A DNA stretch of 64,000 nucleotides from Kordia antarctica (GTDB taxonomy: Bacteria; Bacteroidota; Bacteroidia; Flavobacteriales; Flavobacteriaceae), in assembly GCF_009901525.1 (NCBI RefSeq), contig NZ_CP019288.1, forward strand, positions 2,757,501-2,821,500, given 5' to 3'. Below are positions 7,426 to 15,844 of the stretch, one piece after another (the stretch's first letter is position 1; every line of letters begins with the position of its first letter). A program made the translations under genes and the position numbers. The notes under the pieces are model-generated. The model had not been told where the DNA came from. It searched no databases and saw only the letters and a program-made list of their open reading frames with translations.

Positions 7426-7466
7426 CTCTTTTCACTGAAAATAGAATCTACTTTCAGCGAAAAGAG
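7426..7466. promoter_or_regulatory. Near-perfect palindrome upstream of the TPR-AraC gene
   Basis: Arms CTCTTTTCACTGAAA (7426-7440) and TTTCAGCGAAAAGAG (7452-7466) match in 14 of 15 positions around an 11-base loop, ending 18 bases before the start codon at 7485. The right half with its lead-in, TCTACTTTCAGCGAAAAGAG (7447-7466), recurs as TCTACTTTCGCCGAAAACAG at 13107-13126 in front of the peptide gene. A binding site for the regulator itself is a reasonable inference. Confidence 0.55.
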
Positions 7467-8801
7467 AATAATTGATTAAGAAAAATGAATAAACTAAAAA
7501 GTTTGAAAATGAATATGTTATGTAAAATTTATTCTTTATTAACAATACTTTTATTGTTTCCTTTATTTTTATCAGCACAGGATAATGTAAAAGACACTTT
7601 AAGTAATAAAAGCTTCGACGATTTAAAGAAAATTTTCTACCATTATAAAAATTATGGACAGACTGAAACAGGAAAGCAAGTAGCTTTTTTTACATTAAAA
7701 AAAGCTAGAAAAGAGCAAAACATAAGAGCTGTTGCCAATAGTTATATTCGCTTATGTAGAGTTTCTTATGACACACCAGAAATAGCTTTAAAATATACAG
7801 ATAGCTGTATTTTCTATGCGACTAAATATAAACTAGAAGATTTAATTGCTAGAGGTCAATTTTATAAAGGATTAGTTTTATTTGATTTAGGTAAATACAG
7901 TAATTCGCTAGATAGCTACATACAAGCTAGTGAGTACTATGAAAAACAAAACAACGAAATGTATTATAGCTTAAGGTATAACATTGCTTTGTTAAAACTA
8001 AAGGTAAGATCTCATACAGAAGCTATCGAAATTTTTAAAGAAAATTTAATTTATGAGAATAAGAAAGCCACCTATGGCAAATCTTATTTAAATATTCTAT
8101 ATGGATTAAGCATAGCATATACATCTAACCGAATGTTGGACTCTGCATATACAATTAATAAAAAAGCATATCAACAAGCACTAAAATTTAATGACCATAG
8201 TCATTTATACTTTACTTATGCTCAAGGAGCATTACATTATGTAAAAAAAGATTATAAATCTGCTAGAGATAGTCTATTAAAATCTCTGTCATTTTTAAAG
8301 AAAAGCAAAGATTATTCTAATTTAGCTATATCTTATTATTACTTAGGTTCAATCTCAAGTGTTGAAATTGATAAAATCAAATATTACAAGAAAGTAGACA
8401 GTATATTTAAAGTGAAAAAGTATATTATACCTACTCCAAGAAAGGCGTATGAAGGATTAATAAATTATTATAAAAGTAAAGATGATTTTAAAAATCAGCT
8501 TTATTACACAGATAGATTACTTATTGTAGATACTGTAATAAATAAAGAGTATCGTAATGTTTCACAAACTTTTTACAACGAATATGATACGCCTAGATTA
8601 ATAGCAGATAAAGAATTACTAATTTTTAAATTAAGTACAGAAAACACAAGTTTTAAGTACAAAATTTTTATTCTCTTAATAGCTCTTATCTTTGTTTTAA
8701 TCATATTAATTTTAGTATATAGAAGAAAAAAAAGAAATGAGCTAAAATTACGCAAACTAGTTACATCGCTTGAGGTTAAGTCCAACATAAAAGAAACTAA
8801 T

Positions 8802-8810
8802 ATTTTAAAA
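8802..8810. repeat. Left target duplication of the IS4-type element
   Basis: ATTTTAAAA at 8802-8810 recurs exactly at 10196-10204 on the other side of the element: a 9-bp target duplication inside the regulator gene. Confidence 0.88.
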
Positions 8811-8828
8811 CATTGTTGTCCGATAAAA

Positions 8829-8853
8829 AAGAAGCCAACAAGTTGGCTTCTTT
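8829..8853 (+). terminator. Stem-loop at left end of the IS4-type element
   Basis: AAGAAGCCAAC and GTTGGCTTCTT pair perfectly around a 2-base loop. It lies between the left inverted repeat and the transposase start, where elements often carry structures that limit read-through from the target gene. Confidence 0.6.
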
Positions 8854-8892
8854 AAATGAATCGTAAATTTGTATTGCGAAACACAAAATACG

Positions 8893-10095
8893 ATGGGCAA
8901 AAGTACTTATTTTTCTAGTAAGTCTGTTTTCGGACAGCTGATTTCTTTAATTGATGATTCAATGATAAAAAAGGAAGTTAAAAAGTGTAATTCAGACCGT
9001 TATACGAAGCGGTTTACTACAAAGGATCATCTGATAAGTATGCTTTTTTGTTCCTTTTCCAAATGCACATCTTTACGTGAGATATCTGGAGCAATGCTTG
9101 GTTTATCTGGGAAAACGAGTAGTTTTCAATTGAATCATATACCTAAAAGAAGTACATTATCAGATGCAAATAAAAAAAGAGACGTTTTAGTTTTTGAAAA
9201 TATTTACCATCAATTATTAAAACAATATGGTGGTTTTTTATCGGACAGCCGAATTAAAGATGTTATAAAAAAGCAAGTTAAAATCTTTGATAGTTCAACA
9301 ATAAGTCTGTTTAAAAATATAATGGAGTGTGTTGGCAGACATTCAAAAAGTGGTAAAAGAAAAGGTGGAATCAAAGTTCATACAGTAGTGAATGCAGATG
9401 AAATTGTACCGAGTTTGGTTTGGTTTAGCGAAGCAAAAACACACGACCATAAATTTTTAGAAAAATTAAATTGTGATAAAAACACAATTTATGTTTTTGA
9501 CAAAGGCTTTAATGATTACAGGGCTTTTGAGCATTTTACAGCATATGAAACAGGATTTGTAACTCGAATAAAAGACAATGCTTCTTATAGAAAAATTGAA
9601 GATTTAGATGTTGCAGATTATATTCATAATGGAGTTTTAGAAGATCAAATAATTGAAGTAGAAGTAAAAAAAGGCAAAGAAAAAACCCCATTGAAATTAA
9701 GAAAAGTAACTTTTTATGATCGAGTAAATAAAAGAGAATTTGAGTTTTTAACTAATTTATTTGATTTAAGAGCCGATTTAATTGCTGCTTTGTATAAAAT
9801 TAGATGGCAAATTGAGTTATTATTTAAACAATTAAAACAAAATTTTCCTTTGAAATATTTTTTAGGAGATAATGAAAATGCTATTAAAATACAGATATAT
9901 TGCGTTTTAATAGTCAATTTGTTATTTGCAGTCATAAAAAAGAGGCTAAAAAGAAGTTGGGCTTTTTCTAATTTAGTTAGTTTCTGTAAAATTCACCTTT
10001 TCAATTATATTAATCTGATGAAATTTTTAGAAAACCCTGAAAAAGACTGGATAATTGATAAGGCTGAAAGTGAACAGCTAACATTTAATTGGTAG
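8893..10095 (+). CDS. IS4-family DDE transposase
   Basis: 400-residue transposase. An N-terminal DUF4372-type domain (LISLIDDSMIKKEVKKCNSD) precedes the DDE core: Asp in VKIFDSSTISLF (~136), Asp in YVFDKGFNDYRAFEHF (~200) and the hallmark Y(2)R(3)E(6)K pattern in YKIRWQIELLFKQLK (~305). The ATG at 8893 is chosen over an upstream TTG at 8869. No disabling change is visible, so the protein should be functional. Confidence 0.94.
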   Translation: MGKSTYFSSKSVFGQLISLIDDSMIKKEVKKCNSDRYTKRFTTKDHLISMLFCSFSKCTSLREISGAMLGLSGKTSSFQLNHIPKRSTLSDANKKRDVLVFENIYHQLLKQYGGFLSDSRIKDVIKKQVKIFDSSTISLFKNIMECVGRHSKSGKRKGGIKVHTVVNADEIVPSLVWFSEAKTHDHKFLEKLNCDKNTIYVFDKGFNDYRAFEHFTAYETGFVTRIKDNASYRKIEDLDVADYIHNGVLEDQIIEVEVKKGKEKTPLKLRKVTFYDRVNKREFEFLTNLFDLRADLIAALYKIRWQIELLFKQLKQNFPLKYFLGDNENAIKIQIYCVLIVNLLFAVIKKRLKRSWAFSNLVSFCKIHLFNYINLMKFLENPEKDWIIDKAESEQLTFNW

Positions 10096-10195
10096 CCTGT
10101 TTTTAGAAAAACATGAAAACTGAAAATTAAAACACTGAAAATCAAATGAATAAAAATTAAAATCAAGTGGTTTTAATTTTTATCGGACAACAATG

Positions 10196-10425
10196 ATTTT
10201 AAAAGAAAAAAAACGTAAATCATTTATTGATAAAGACACCCTAAATCAAATACTAAAAAGTCTAGACGAGTTTGAAAAGAATAATTTTTTTTTAACTCCT
10301 AAACTTACATTAAATTCATTTGCTAAAGACTTAGATACAAATAGTAAATATTTATCAATAGTAATAAATGATTATAAATCTCAAACCTTTAAAAATTATG
10401 TCAATAATTTGAGAATAGAATATAT
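10196..10425 (+). pseudogene. Middle fragment of the split AraC regulator
   Basis: Starts with the right copy of the ATTTTAAAA duplication and continues with the cytosolic linker and first HTH of the regulator. A chance ATG contributed by the IS4 end (10193) allows a 78-residue frame that runs 4 bases into the IS66 element and stops at 10429. If translated it would be a one-HTH fragment, unlikely to bind DNA well. Confidence 0.85.
10418..10425. repeat. Left target duplication of the IS66-type element
   Basis: GAATATAT at 10418-10425 recurs exactly at 12913-12920, the 8-bp duplication typical of IS66 elements. Confidence 0.9.
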
Positions 10426-10625
10426 GTAAGCACTCGGTAAAACCCGTATTGCATATTTCAGGATGATTTTGTAAGACTGTATTTTACATAAAAGGAGTTA
10501 TGAAAAACCGTATTACACTGATAGTTAGCAAGCTTAGTATTTCTAGTTCTTAGATAGGTGTCTGATTTTAAGCTATTCTTAGTATTGGAGAGATTCTGCT
10601 AAGAAAATGGTATTTCTTTAACAAT

Positions 10626-12113
10626 TTAAACTACTGCTGGATTTTTCCAATTTTGTGGTAGTAATTCTTCTAATTTATTGGCTTTATGCTCAGGTAATCT
10701 TTTAAAGACATCATGTAGCCACAGATACGGATTTACATCATTGATTTTACAAGTAGCAAAGAAAGAATACATGATAGCTGCATGTTGTGCAGCCTTGTGA
10801 GATCCCGCGAAGAGATAATTTTTGCGCCCGAGTGCCAGTGGTCTAATTGCATTTTCTATTAGGTTGTTATCAATCAGATACTTTCCATCTTGTGTGTAAG
10901 CGCTTAGCTTATCCCACAAGTTTAAACTATACGCAAAAGCCTTTCCAATAGCGCTTTTAGGCAATACTTTACTGTACTCTTGTTGCATCCAAGTATGAAG
11001 CTTTTCTAAAATAGGCTTCGCACATAACTCTCTATAGCGTTTTATGGTCTGTGTATTTGTAGTACGCTCTTTTATTTTTCGCTCTATGGCATATAGTTTT
11101 TGGATTTGCCCCATAGCATGGCTGGCTCTTGCGTTATCATTATCAAGTGCTTTTTCAAAATAGCGCCTGGCATGTGCCATGCAAGCCAAGAGCTTTATCG
11201 GATGTTTGGTACTTAGATTTTGGTATGCTCTATATCCATCAGTTTGCAATGTTCCGCTAAACTGTTGTAAAAAATCTTTTGGAACTTTTGCTGACCTGCT
11301 AGGATCGTACTTAAATAATACTAATCGTTCCACTGGTGCATGGAATACCCAATGATATCCTGTATGCAAGCTTCCGTTTTTATGATTGTCTTGAACTTTG
11401 ATCGGCGACTCGTCCCCTTGGAGGTACTGACTTTGTAATACTACTTTTTGTAGGACTTCATATAATACCTCCAATTGTGTTACTCCTTTAGAAAACCAAC
11501 CTGTCATTGATGACATTGCTACAACAACGTCTTCTCTTTTTAAAATTTGTATCTGACGATAAAAAGGAAGATGATCCACGAACTTGCTGACACAAATATG
11601 GGCTAATAATCCAGCTCCAACATTGGATTTTGGCAAGATCATGCTAGGAAGTGAAGCAATAACGATTCCTGCATCATTTGGTAATGCATATTTTGGACGA
11701 ATAATTTTACGAACATAGACCCTAGAAGGCGTATACTCCAATACTTCTGTAATTTCTTCACCTATTTTAATACTACCTTGAGCAATATGCACAGGTTCTA
11801 CTATTTCTTCAACTCTTGGTAAATGCGAAGCTAATGGTAAACGAATAGGATGCTTTTTTGTTTTTGACCGATTGTAACTAATCTGCTGTTGTACTACCGC
11901 TGTCTGCTCAGAAGTTTCTTCTGTAAATAGTCCTAATTGAAGTGCATCTGTGTTAGGAACAAATCGTTCGCTTTTACTACCAAAAATAAGGCGTTTTAAC
12001 TCAGATAACTGTAATTCTAAATTTTGATAGTTAGAGAGTAACTGTTCATATTCTGATTTAGGAATCTGAACATAATCTTGATCGATAACCACTGTAGATA
12101 AGGATGTTTTCAC
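10626..12113 (-). CDS. tnpC: IS66-family transposase TnpC
   Basis: 495-residue DDE transposase of IS66. The N-terminus forms a coiled coil (EYEQLLSNYQNLELQLSEL, ~20-40), then the zinc-finger/linker region and the DDE_Tnp_IS66 domain with Asp in QGDESPIKVQ (~238), Asp in LQTDGYRAYQNL (~295) and the Glu in DNNLIENAIRPLALGRKNY (~420), plus a C-terminal IS66 domain (YSFFATCKINDVNPYLWL). It starts at a GTG (12113); no better ATG lies in frame upstream. Intact. Confidence 0.95.
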   Translation of the reverse strand: MKTSLSTVVIDQDYVQIPKSEYEQLLSNYQNLELQLSELKRLIFGSKSERFVPNTDALQLGLFTEETSEQTAVVQQQISYNRSKTKKHPIRLPLASHLPRVEEIVEPVHIAQGSIKIGEEITEVLEYTPSRVYVRKIIRPKYALPNDAGIVIASLPSMILPKSNVGAGLLAHICVSKFVDHLPFYRQIQILKREDVVVAMSSMTGWFSKGVTQLEVLYEVLQKVVLQSQYLQGDESPIKVQDNHKNGSLHTGYHWVFHAPVERLVLFKYDPSRSAKVPKDFLQQFSGTLQTDGYRAYQNLSTKHPIKLLACMAHARRYFEKALDNDNARASHAMGQIQKLYAIERKIKERTTNTQTIKRYRELCAKPILEKLHTWMQQEYSKVLPKSAIGKAFAYSLNLWDKLSAYTQDGKYLIDNNLIENAIRPLALGRKNYLFAGSHKAAQHAAIMYSFFATCKINDVNPYLWLHDVFKRLPEHKANKLEELLPQNWKNPAVV

Positions 12114-12162
12114 ATGTTAAAAATACAAATACTCCTTAGAAAAAACAATGTTTTACAACAAT

Positions 12163-12516
12163 TTATGCAGGTATTTGATATCGCTTTTTTCTACGAATAT
12201 GAGAGATTGAAATACCATCGATAAGTAACACCAATTGCGAATAACTAAGAGTAATACCCATCACAGAAGCATCATATACAGGCAACTCAAAGCGACCAGA
12301 TTCCAAGCGTTTATAATACAACACAAAACCACCATCTTCCCAATGTAATATTTTTACTTTATCACGTGATTTGTTGATAAATATATATGCAGTTCCATCC
12401 AGAGCAGAGCCGTTGAGTTCTTTTTGGATAATACCTGCTAGACCATCAAAACTCTTACGCATATCGGTGGGGTGACTATATAAATGATAACGGTGTGAAA
12501 TTCCTAGTCCAAACAT
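12163..12516 (-). CDS. tnpB: IS66 accessory protein TnpB
   Basis: 117-residue IS66 Orf2 protein. The family signature is clear: PTDMRKSFDGLAGII near the N-terminus, then DGTAYIFINKSRDKVKILHW and GGFVLYYKRLESGRFELP. It is required with TnpA for transposition in studied IS66 elements; its biochemical role is not settled. I use the ATG at 12516 because the longer frame starts at a TTG within tnpA. It overlaps the end of tnpA by 13 bases. Confidence 0.93.
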   Translation of the reverse strand: MFGLGISHRYHLYSHPTDMRKSFDGLAGIIQKELNGSALDGTAYIFINKSRDKVKILHWEDGGFVLYYKRLESGRFELPVYDASVMGITLSYSQLVLLIDGISISHIRRKKRYQIPA

Positions 12517-12854
12517 GATATAAGTTGAGTTAATGAGCAAAGAGTCTTTTGATTTAATAAACAGGTATCTAAATGTAGACGAACACCGTTTGGATATTCA
12601 ATTTTAATTGATGAATCAGAAGTAGTCATGGGCATATCAACTTCAATAGGAATAAATTTACTCCAAGATGGTTCTTCTCTAGGATGAATTTCCGCTTGAT
12701 CTAATTTCTTTTCAAGATGATAGTGTTTCAGCCAATATTTTAAAGTAGCCAGCTTGATATCTTCACGCTCACAAAAATATTTCTGATCGATATCTTCTAA
12801 GTACATCATTTCTATCAAGGCAAACATACGCTCTTGTTTCTTGGAGTTTTTCAT
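12504..12854 (-). CDS. tnpA: IS66 accessory protein TnpA
   Basis: Small IS66 Orf1 protein, about 116 residues from the ATG at 12854; a GTG at 12872 would add six residues. The N-terminal half carries a helix-turn-helix-like segment (YFCEREDIKLATLKYWLKHY) typical of Orf1 proteins and probably binds the element ends; the C-terminal half is a short beta-rich part (IKIEYPNGVRLHLDT). It is first in the tnpA-tnpB-tnpC order. Confidence 0.88.
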   Translation of the reverse strand: MKNSKKQERMFALIEMMYLEDIDQKYFCEREDIKLATLKYWLKHYHLEKKLDQAEIHPREEPSWSKFIPIEVDMPMTTSDSSIKIEYPNGVRLHLDTCLLNQKTLCSLTQLISCLD

Positions 12855-12912
12855 CTGACTAAAATAATCCACTCAAAGATTCTCTGCAATATGCAGTTTA
12901 CCGAAGGCTTAC

Positions 12913-13074
12913 GAATATATTGTAGAAAACTTATATAGTAATCCAATTTTGAGAAATTACACTATAAGTGCAATAGCTTTAGAAGCTGGTTTTTCGAGTA
13001 CAGAATCTTTTACTAGAGCTTTTAGTAAGAAAACAGGGTTAAATGTATCATATTTTTTACAAAATATTAAATAG
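12913..13074 (+). pseudogene. 3' fragment of the split AraC regulator
   Basis: Begins with the right copy of GAATATAT and encodes the second HTH of the AraC domain (AIALEAGFSSTESFTRAFSK) through the original stop at 13072-13074. It has no start codon of its own and joins in frame to 10425 when the IS66 element and one duplication copy are removed. Confidence 0.9.
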
Positions 13075-13106
13075 CTGTTTACTAGTTGATTAGTGTTTTT
13101 TATGTT

Positions 13107-13126
13107 TCTACTTTCGCCGAAAACAG
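13107..13126 (+). promoter_or_regulatory. Candidate operator upstream of the peptide gene
   Basis: TCTACTTTCGCCGAAAACAG matches 17 of 20 positions of the right palindrome half at 7447-7466 in front of the AraC gene; its core TTTCGCCGAAA is itself nearly symmetric. It lies 67 bases before the peptide start. Shared use by the adjacent regulator is inferred. Confidence 0.45.
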
Positions 13127-13192
13127 AAATACATTTCTTTTTTAATTGTTTGTATGGTTATATATTTAACAAATTTTAAAATCAAAATAGAA

Positions 13193-13396
13193 ATGAAAAA
13201 ACGTAAAAAGCTTAACTTAGGAAAAATTAAAATAGTAAATTTCAATGCCGTTTATAAATTGATCGGAGGTCAAGAGTCAAACAATAAGAGTTGTGGTGGT
13301 GATGATTGTGATCCAGAAGTCACACAAACTAATACAGATACTAGAGAAATTGATGGTTGCAAAAGTATATCAGTTTGTAATCCTAGTTGTGAATAA
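13193..13396 (+). CDS. GG-leader Cys/Ser/Thr-rich peptide, lanthipeptide-like precursor
   Basis: 67-residue precursor, ATG at 13193 (an upstream in-frame ATG at 13154 would only add a non-conserved stretch). The leader MKKRKKLNLGKIKIVNFNAV is Lys-rich and ends in a double glycine (YKLIGG, residues 25-26), as in Bacteroidota class I lanthipeptide/natural-product precursors. The 41-residue core has five Cys and nine Ser/Thr (for instance VTQTNTDT and CKSISVCNPSCE), suitable for thioether rings or disulfides. No LanB/LanC or transporter is in the window. The neighbours are the broken AraC gene upstream and an S8 protease 14 bases downstream, so a shared transcript is likely and the protease could remove the leader or process the core. 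Product and modification are unproven. Confidence 0.7.
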   Translation: MKKRKKLNLGKIKIVNFNAVYKLIGGQESNNKSCGGDDCDPEVTQTNTDTREIDGCKSISVCNPSCE

Positions 13397-13410
13397 TAAT
13401 AAATTGAATT

Positions 13411-15081
13411 ATGTGCAAACTATGTTTAAAAATGTTCTCTTTACTCTTGTTGCTTTTTGTCTCGTGTAAGACAAAAAGCAATATAATAAAGAATACACTA
13501 TTTGAGTCAAAAAGAGCTTATATCTATGAAGAGTTTTGGCATTTTAAAGATATCTTAAAAGATAGTGTACCAGGAATAAGCTTAGACATAGCATACGACC
13601 TCATTAAAAGAAAAAAAGGAGTAGCAACAATTGTTGCCGTCATTGATACTGAATTAGATATATCACACGAAGATCTAAAAAATCGAATATGGATTAATGA
13701 AGATGAAATACCAAATAACGGTATTGATGACGATAACAATGGTTACGTGGATGACATTCATGGATGGAATTATGTAGGAAGTACAGAAAAAGATAATATT
13801 CCTTACGGGTTTTATGAATATGTTAGAATTATTAATAATTTTGATTCAATTTACAGGGATGTTATTCATTTAAGTGATATTGAGAAATCTCAAAGAGAGA
13901 GTTTCAAAAAATACCAAAAAGCATTTGAAGCTTATCATTTTAAATTAGAGTCAACAAGAGCAAATGTTAAAAGATATGAGATGGTTAAACAACGCTATCT
14001 TAATGCAAAAAAAATAACTAATCAATATATTAGTGACATTCTTAATACAAGTCAACTACAACTGGATTCTTTAAAAAACATAATTTCAAATAGCGATCAC
14101 AAGAAAGCAATACAGCGATTTAATGATTTTAAAAAATATGGTGTAACAGAAAGTTGGATTGACAATAAGATAAAATTTCAGCAAGAAATTATAAACTACA
14201 AATTGAATTTTCATTTTAAAGAACGGTATCTAATAAATGATGATCCCAATGATCTTTATGATTTTCCATACGGCAATAATAATATTCAAGGGACAACTGG
14301 AATAAGTCATTCCACGAAAGTTTCTTCTGTAATAGCAGCTACTAGGAATGACACATTAGCAGAAGGAATAAATGACAAGGTGAAAATCATGCCTTTAAGT
14401 ATTTCAGTATCTGCAAGTGAACATGATAAAGATATAGCTTTAGCAATACGGTATGCTGTAGATAATGGAGCAAAAGTGATAAACATGAGTATTGGGAAAA
14501 ATTTCTCATTATATCCAGAATGGGTTTATGAAGCATTAAAATATGCAGAAAAACACGATGTTTTAGTAGTAACATCATCAGGAAATGATGGTTCTAATCT
14601 TGATAAAGTAAATAATTTTCCAAATGATGCTATTGGCGGGAAAGAATTCATAAATAACTTCCTAAAAGTAGGAAATACATCTTACAGAGTAGATTCTATG
14701 TTTGTTTACAGTAGTTCCAATTATGGAAAAAAAGAAGTTGATATATTCGCTCCAGGAACAAAAATTACTTGTATAAATAGATGGAAAAAGATTTCAGATA
14801 CAGGTACTTCTTTGTCATCAGCTGTAGTTAGTGGCATTGCTAGTTTGCTGTTTTCTTACTATCCTAATCTTACAGCAGTAGAGGTAAAGAAAATCATTAT
14901 GGAATCGGGTGTTTCATATGATATGATGGTATTAAAACCATATCCAAATGGAGAAAAAAGAGATCCTAAAAAAGTCCCTTTCAGCTCACTCTCAAAATCA
15001 GGCAAAATAGTAAACGCCTATAACGCATTACTCATGGCAGAAGAAGTTTCAAAAAAGAAGAAAAAGAAAAGAAAAAAATAA
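13411..15081 (+). CDS. S8 (subtilisin-like) serine protease lipoprotein
   Basis: 556-residue secreted protease anchored as a lipoprotein: hydrophobic leader ending LFVSC (Cys19). The catalytic triad is visible as Asp79 in VAVIDTELDI, His300 in GISHSTKVSSVIAA and Ser467 in DTGTSLSSAVVSG, with the oxyanion-site Asn in VVTSSGNDGS. The His motif has SHSTKV instead of the common HGTHV. Between Asp and His sits a calcium-site-like loop (NGIDDDNNGYVDD) and a long charged helical insertion (~130-285), so the catalytic fold is interrupted far more than in standard subtilisins. The C-terminus ends in a run of Lys/Arg. The position 14 bases after the peptide gene suggests a role in peptide maturation or degradation, but related lone proteases are common in Flavobacteria. 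Confidence 0.88.
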   Translation: MCKLCLKMFSLLLLLFVSCKTKSNIIKNTLFESKRAYIYEEFWHFKDILKDSVPGISLDIAYDLIKRKKGVATIVAVIDTELDISHEDLKNRIWINEDEIPNNGIDDDNNGYVDDIHGWNYVGSTEKDNIPYGFYEYVRIINNFDSIYRDVIHLSDIEKSQRESFKKYQKAFEAYHFKLESTRANVKRYEMVKQRYLNAKKITNQYISDILNTSQLQLDSLKNIISNSDHKKAIQRFNDFKKYGVTESWIDNKIKFQQEIINYKLNFHFKERYLINDDPNDLYDFPYGNNNIQGTTGISHSTKVSSVIAATRNDTLAEGINDKVKIMPLSISVSASEHDKDIALAIRYAVDNGAKVINMSIGKNFSLYPEWVYEALKYAEKHDVLVVTSSGNDGSNLDKVNNFPNDAIGGKEFINNFLKVGNTSYRVDSMFVYSSSNYGKKEVDIFAPGTKITCINRWKKISDTGTSLSSAVVSGIASLLFSYYPNLTAVEVKKIIMESGVSYDMMVLKPYPNGEKRDPKKVPFSSLSKSGKIVNAYNALLMAEEVSKKKKKKRKK

Positions 15082-15087
15082 CCAACT

Positions 15088-15588
15088 ATGTATCTCATTT
15101 GGGCACTCCTAAACACTGCTTTTGTCATCCTATTTTTCGGATTGGCATTAACACTTTTTACAAAAGGTAAACAACTATTCAATAACAAATACGGCAATGC
15201 AATCATTGTCGTATTTGTTTTGGGAGTTATAACTATGTTAGGCGCAAAAGAAAGAGACTTTAGCAATACACGTGTATATCACAGTGGCAAAGACATTAAA
15301 GGAAACAATGTTGCATCACGTTCTGTAAAAATAGAAGAAACAATTCCGTTTGCGTTGCATTTTGATGTGTCATTTAAGAAAAACGACAAAGACGAGTTGG
15401 TTCCAAGTAGCAGCAGAAGCAATATGTCAGGATTTACAAGTGGCTACGATTGGCAATATATGAATGCTGCTATCAACAAACAGGAAAACGGAACGTTTAG
15501 CTACGATATGAGTGGCGTACTGCATTGGTATTTATTTGGCATAAAAGTATACTCAGAAAGTAAAGATTTTACGGGAGTTTTAGAATAA
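15088..15588 (+). CDS. Hypothetical membrane protein (166 aa)
   Basis: Unrecognised. Two N-terminal transmembrane helices (LIWALLNTAFVILFFGLALTL, ~3-24; NAIIVVFVLGVITMLGA, ~37-53) are followed by a ~110-residue soluble domain of beta character (TIPFALHFDVSFKK, FSYDMSGVLHWYLFGIKVYS), probably periplasmic. It starts 6 bases after the protease stop and probably shares its transcript, but nothing ties it to peptide processing. Confidence 0.65.
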   Translation: MYLIWALLNTAFVILFFGLALTLFTKGKQLFNNKYGNAIIVVFVLGVITMLGAKERDFSNTRVYHSGKDIKGNNVASRSVKIEETIPFALHFDVSFKKNDKDELVPSSSRSNMSGFTSGYDWQYMNAAINKQENGTFSYDMSGVLHWYLFGIKVYSESKDFTGVLE

Positions 15589-15844
15589 CATACTTCGACT
15601 TGACATACCATACTTTTCTAAAAAAAATTACGTAAAATTGTTGTCTTAGCCATTTTATGGGAAGCTGAATCAAGTTCAGCTTGACGTATTATCTAACATT
15701 CCAAAAGCAAAGTGAATCTAAGAGCAAAGCGATACTAACAATCCAACAGCGAAGCAATCTTTTTTCCAAAAACATTAAGATATTTTTAAGAAAGTAACTA
15801 CTTACAATTCTGTATTTTTACGCATTAAAACCAACCGATTCAAA
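15589..15844. repeat. Intergenic palindrome and degenerate 17-bp tandem units
   Basis: Contains the perfect hairpin AAGCTGAATCAAGTTCAGCTT (15662-15682), then units AAAAGCAAAGTGAATCT (15703-15719) and AAGAGCAAAGCGATACT (15720-15736) and a looser third copy. The same words appear at 18346-18415. A -7 like TATTTTTA lies about 30 bases before the gene at 15845. Confidence 0.65.

Larger units (their letters stand above)
8811..10195 (+). mobile_element. IS4-family insertion sequence, 1385 bp
   Basis: Perfect 19-bp terminal inverted repeats, CATTGTTGTCCGATAAAAA at 8811-8829 and its complement at 10177-10195, flank one intact transposase gene. Just inside the left end a perfect 11-bp stem (8829-8839 with 8842-8852) followed by a T could block transcription entering from the host gene. 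The 9-bp duplication ATTTTAAAA shows a clean insertion. Confidence 0.92.
10426..12912 (-). mobile_element. IS66-family insertion sequence, 2487 bp
   Basis: Ends are GTAAGCACTCGGTAAA (left) and the complement of GTAAGCCTTCGGTAAA (right), matching in 14 of 16 bases and again at ATTGCA further in. It carries the standard IS66 set tnpA-tnpB-tnpC on the minus strand, all open. The 8-bp duplication GAATATAT marks the insertion into the AraC gene. Bases 10430-10625 hold only the left-end non-coding part of the element. Confidence 0.93.
7485..13074 (+). pseudogene. TPR-AraC membrane regulator split by two insertion sequences
   Basis: Removing the IS4-type element (8811-10195) and the IS66-type element (10426-12912) together with one copy of each target duplication joins 7485-8810, 10205-10425 and 12921-13074 into one uninterrupted 566-codon frame. 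Order of the rebuilt protein: signal peptide (ends LFLSAQD), TPR-like helical repeats (~40-380), transmembrane helix (FKYKIFILLIALIFVLIILI, ~388-410), basic linker, and a C-terminal AraC domain with both HTH units (LNSFAKDLDTNSKYLSIVIN; IALEAGFSSTESFTRAFSKK). The HTH domain is close to that of the regulator at 1384. As it stands only the sensor, membrane helix and a short foreign tail (to 8855) can be made, without DNA-binding domain. The likely targets are itself and the peptide gene at 13193. Confidence 0.93.

Noticed and set aside
10193..10429. Independent small HTH protein
   Set aside because: Its ATG and stop codon come from the ends of the two flanking insertion sequences; the coding part is the middle of the split AraC gene.
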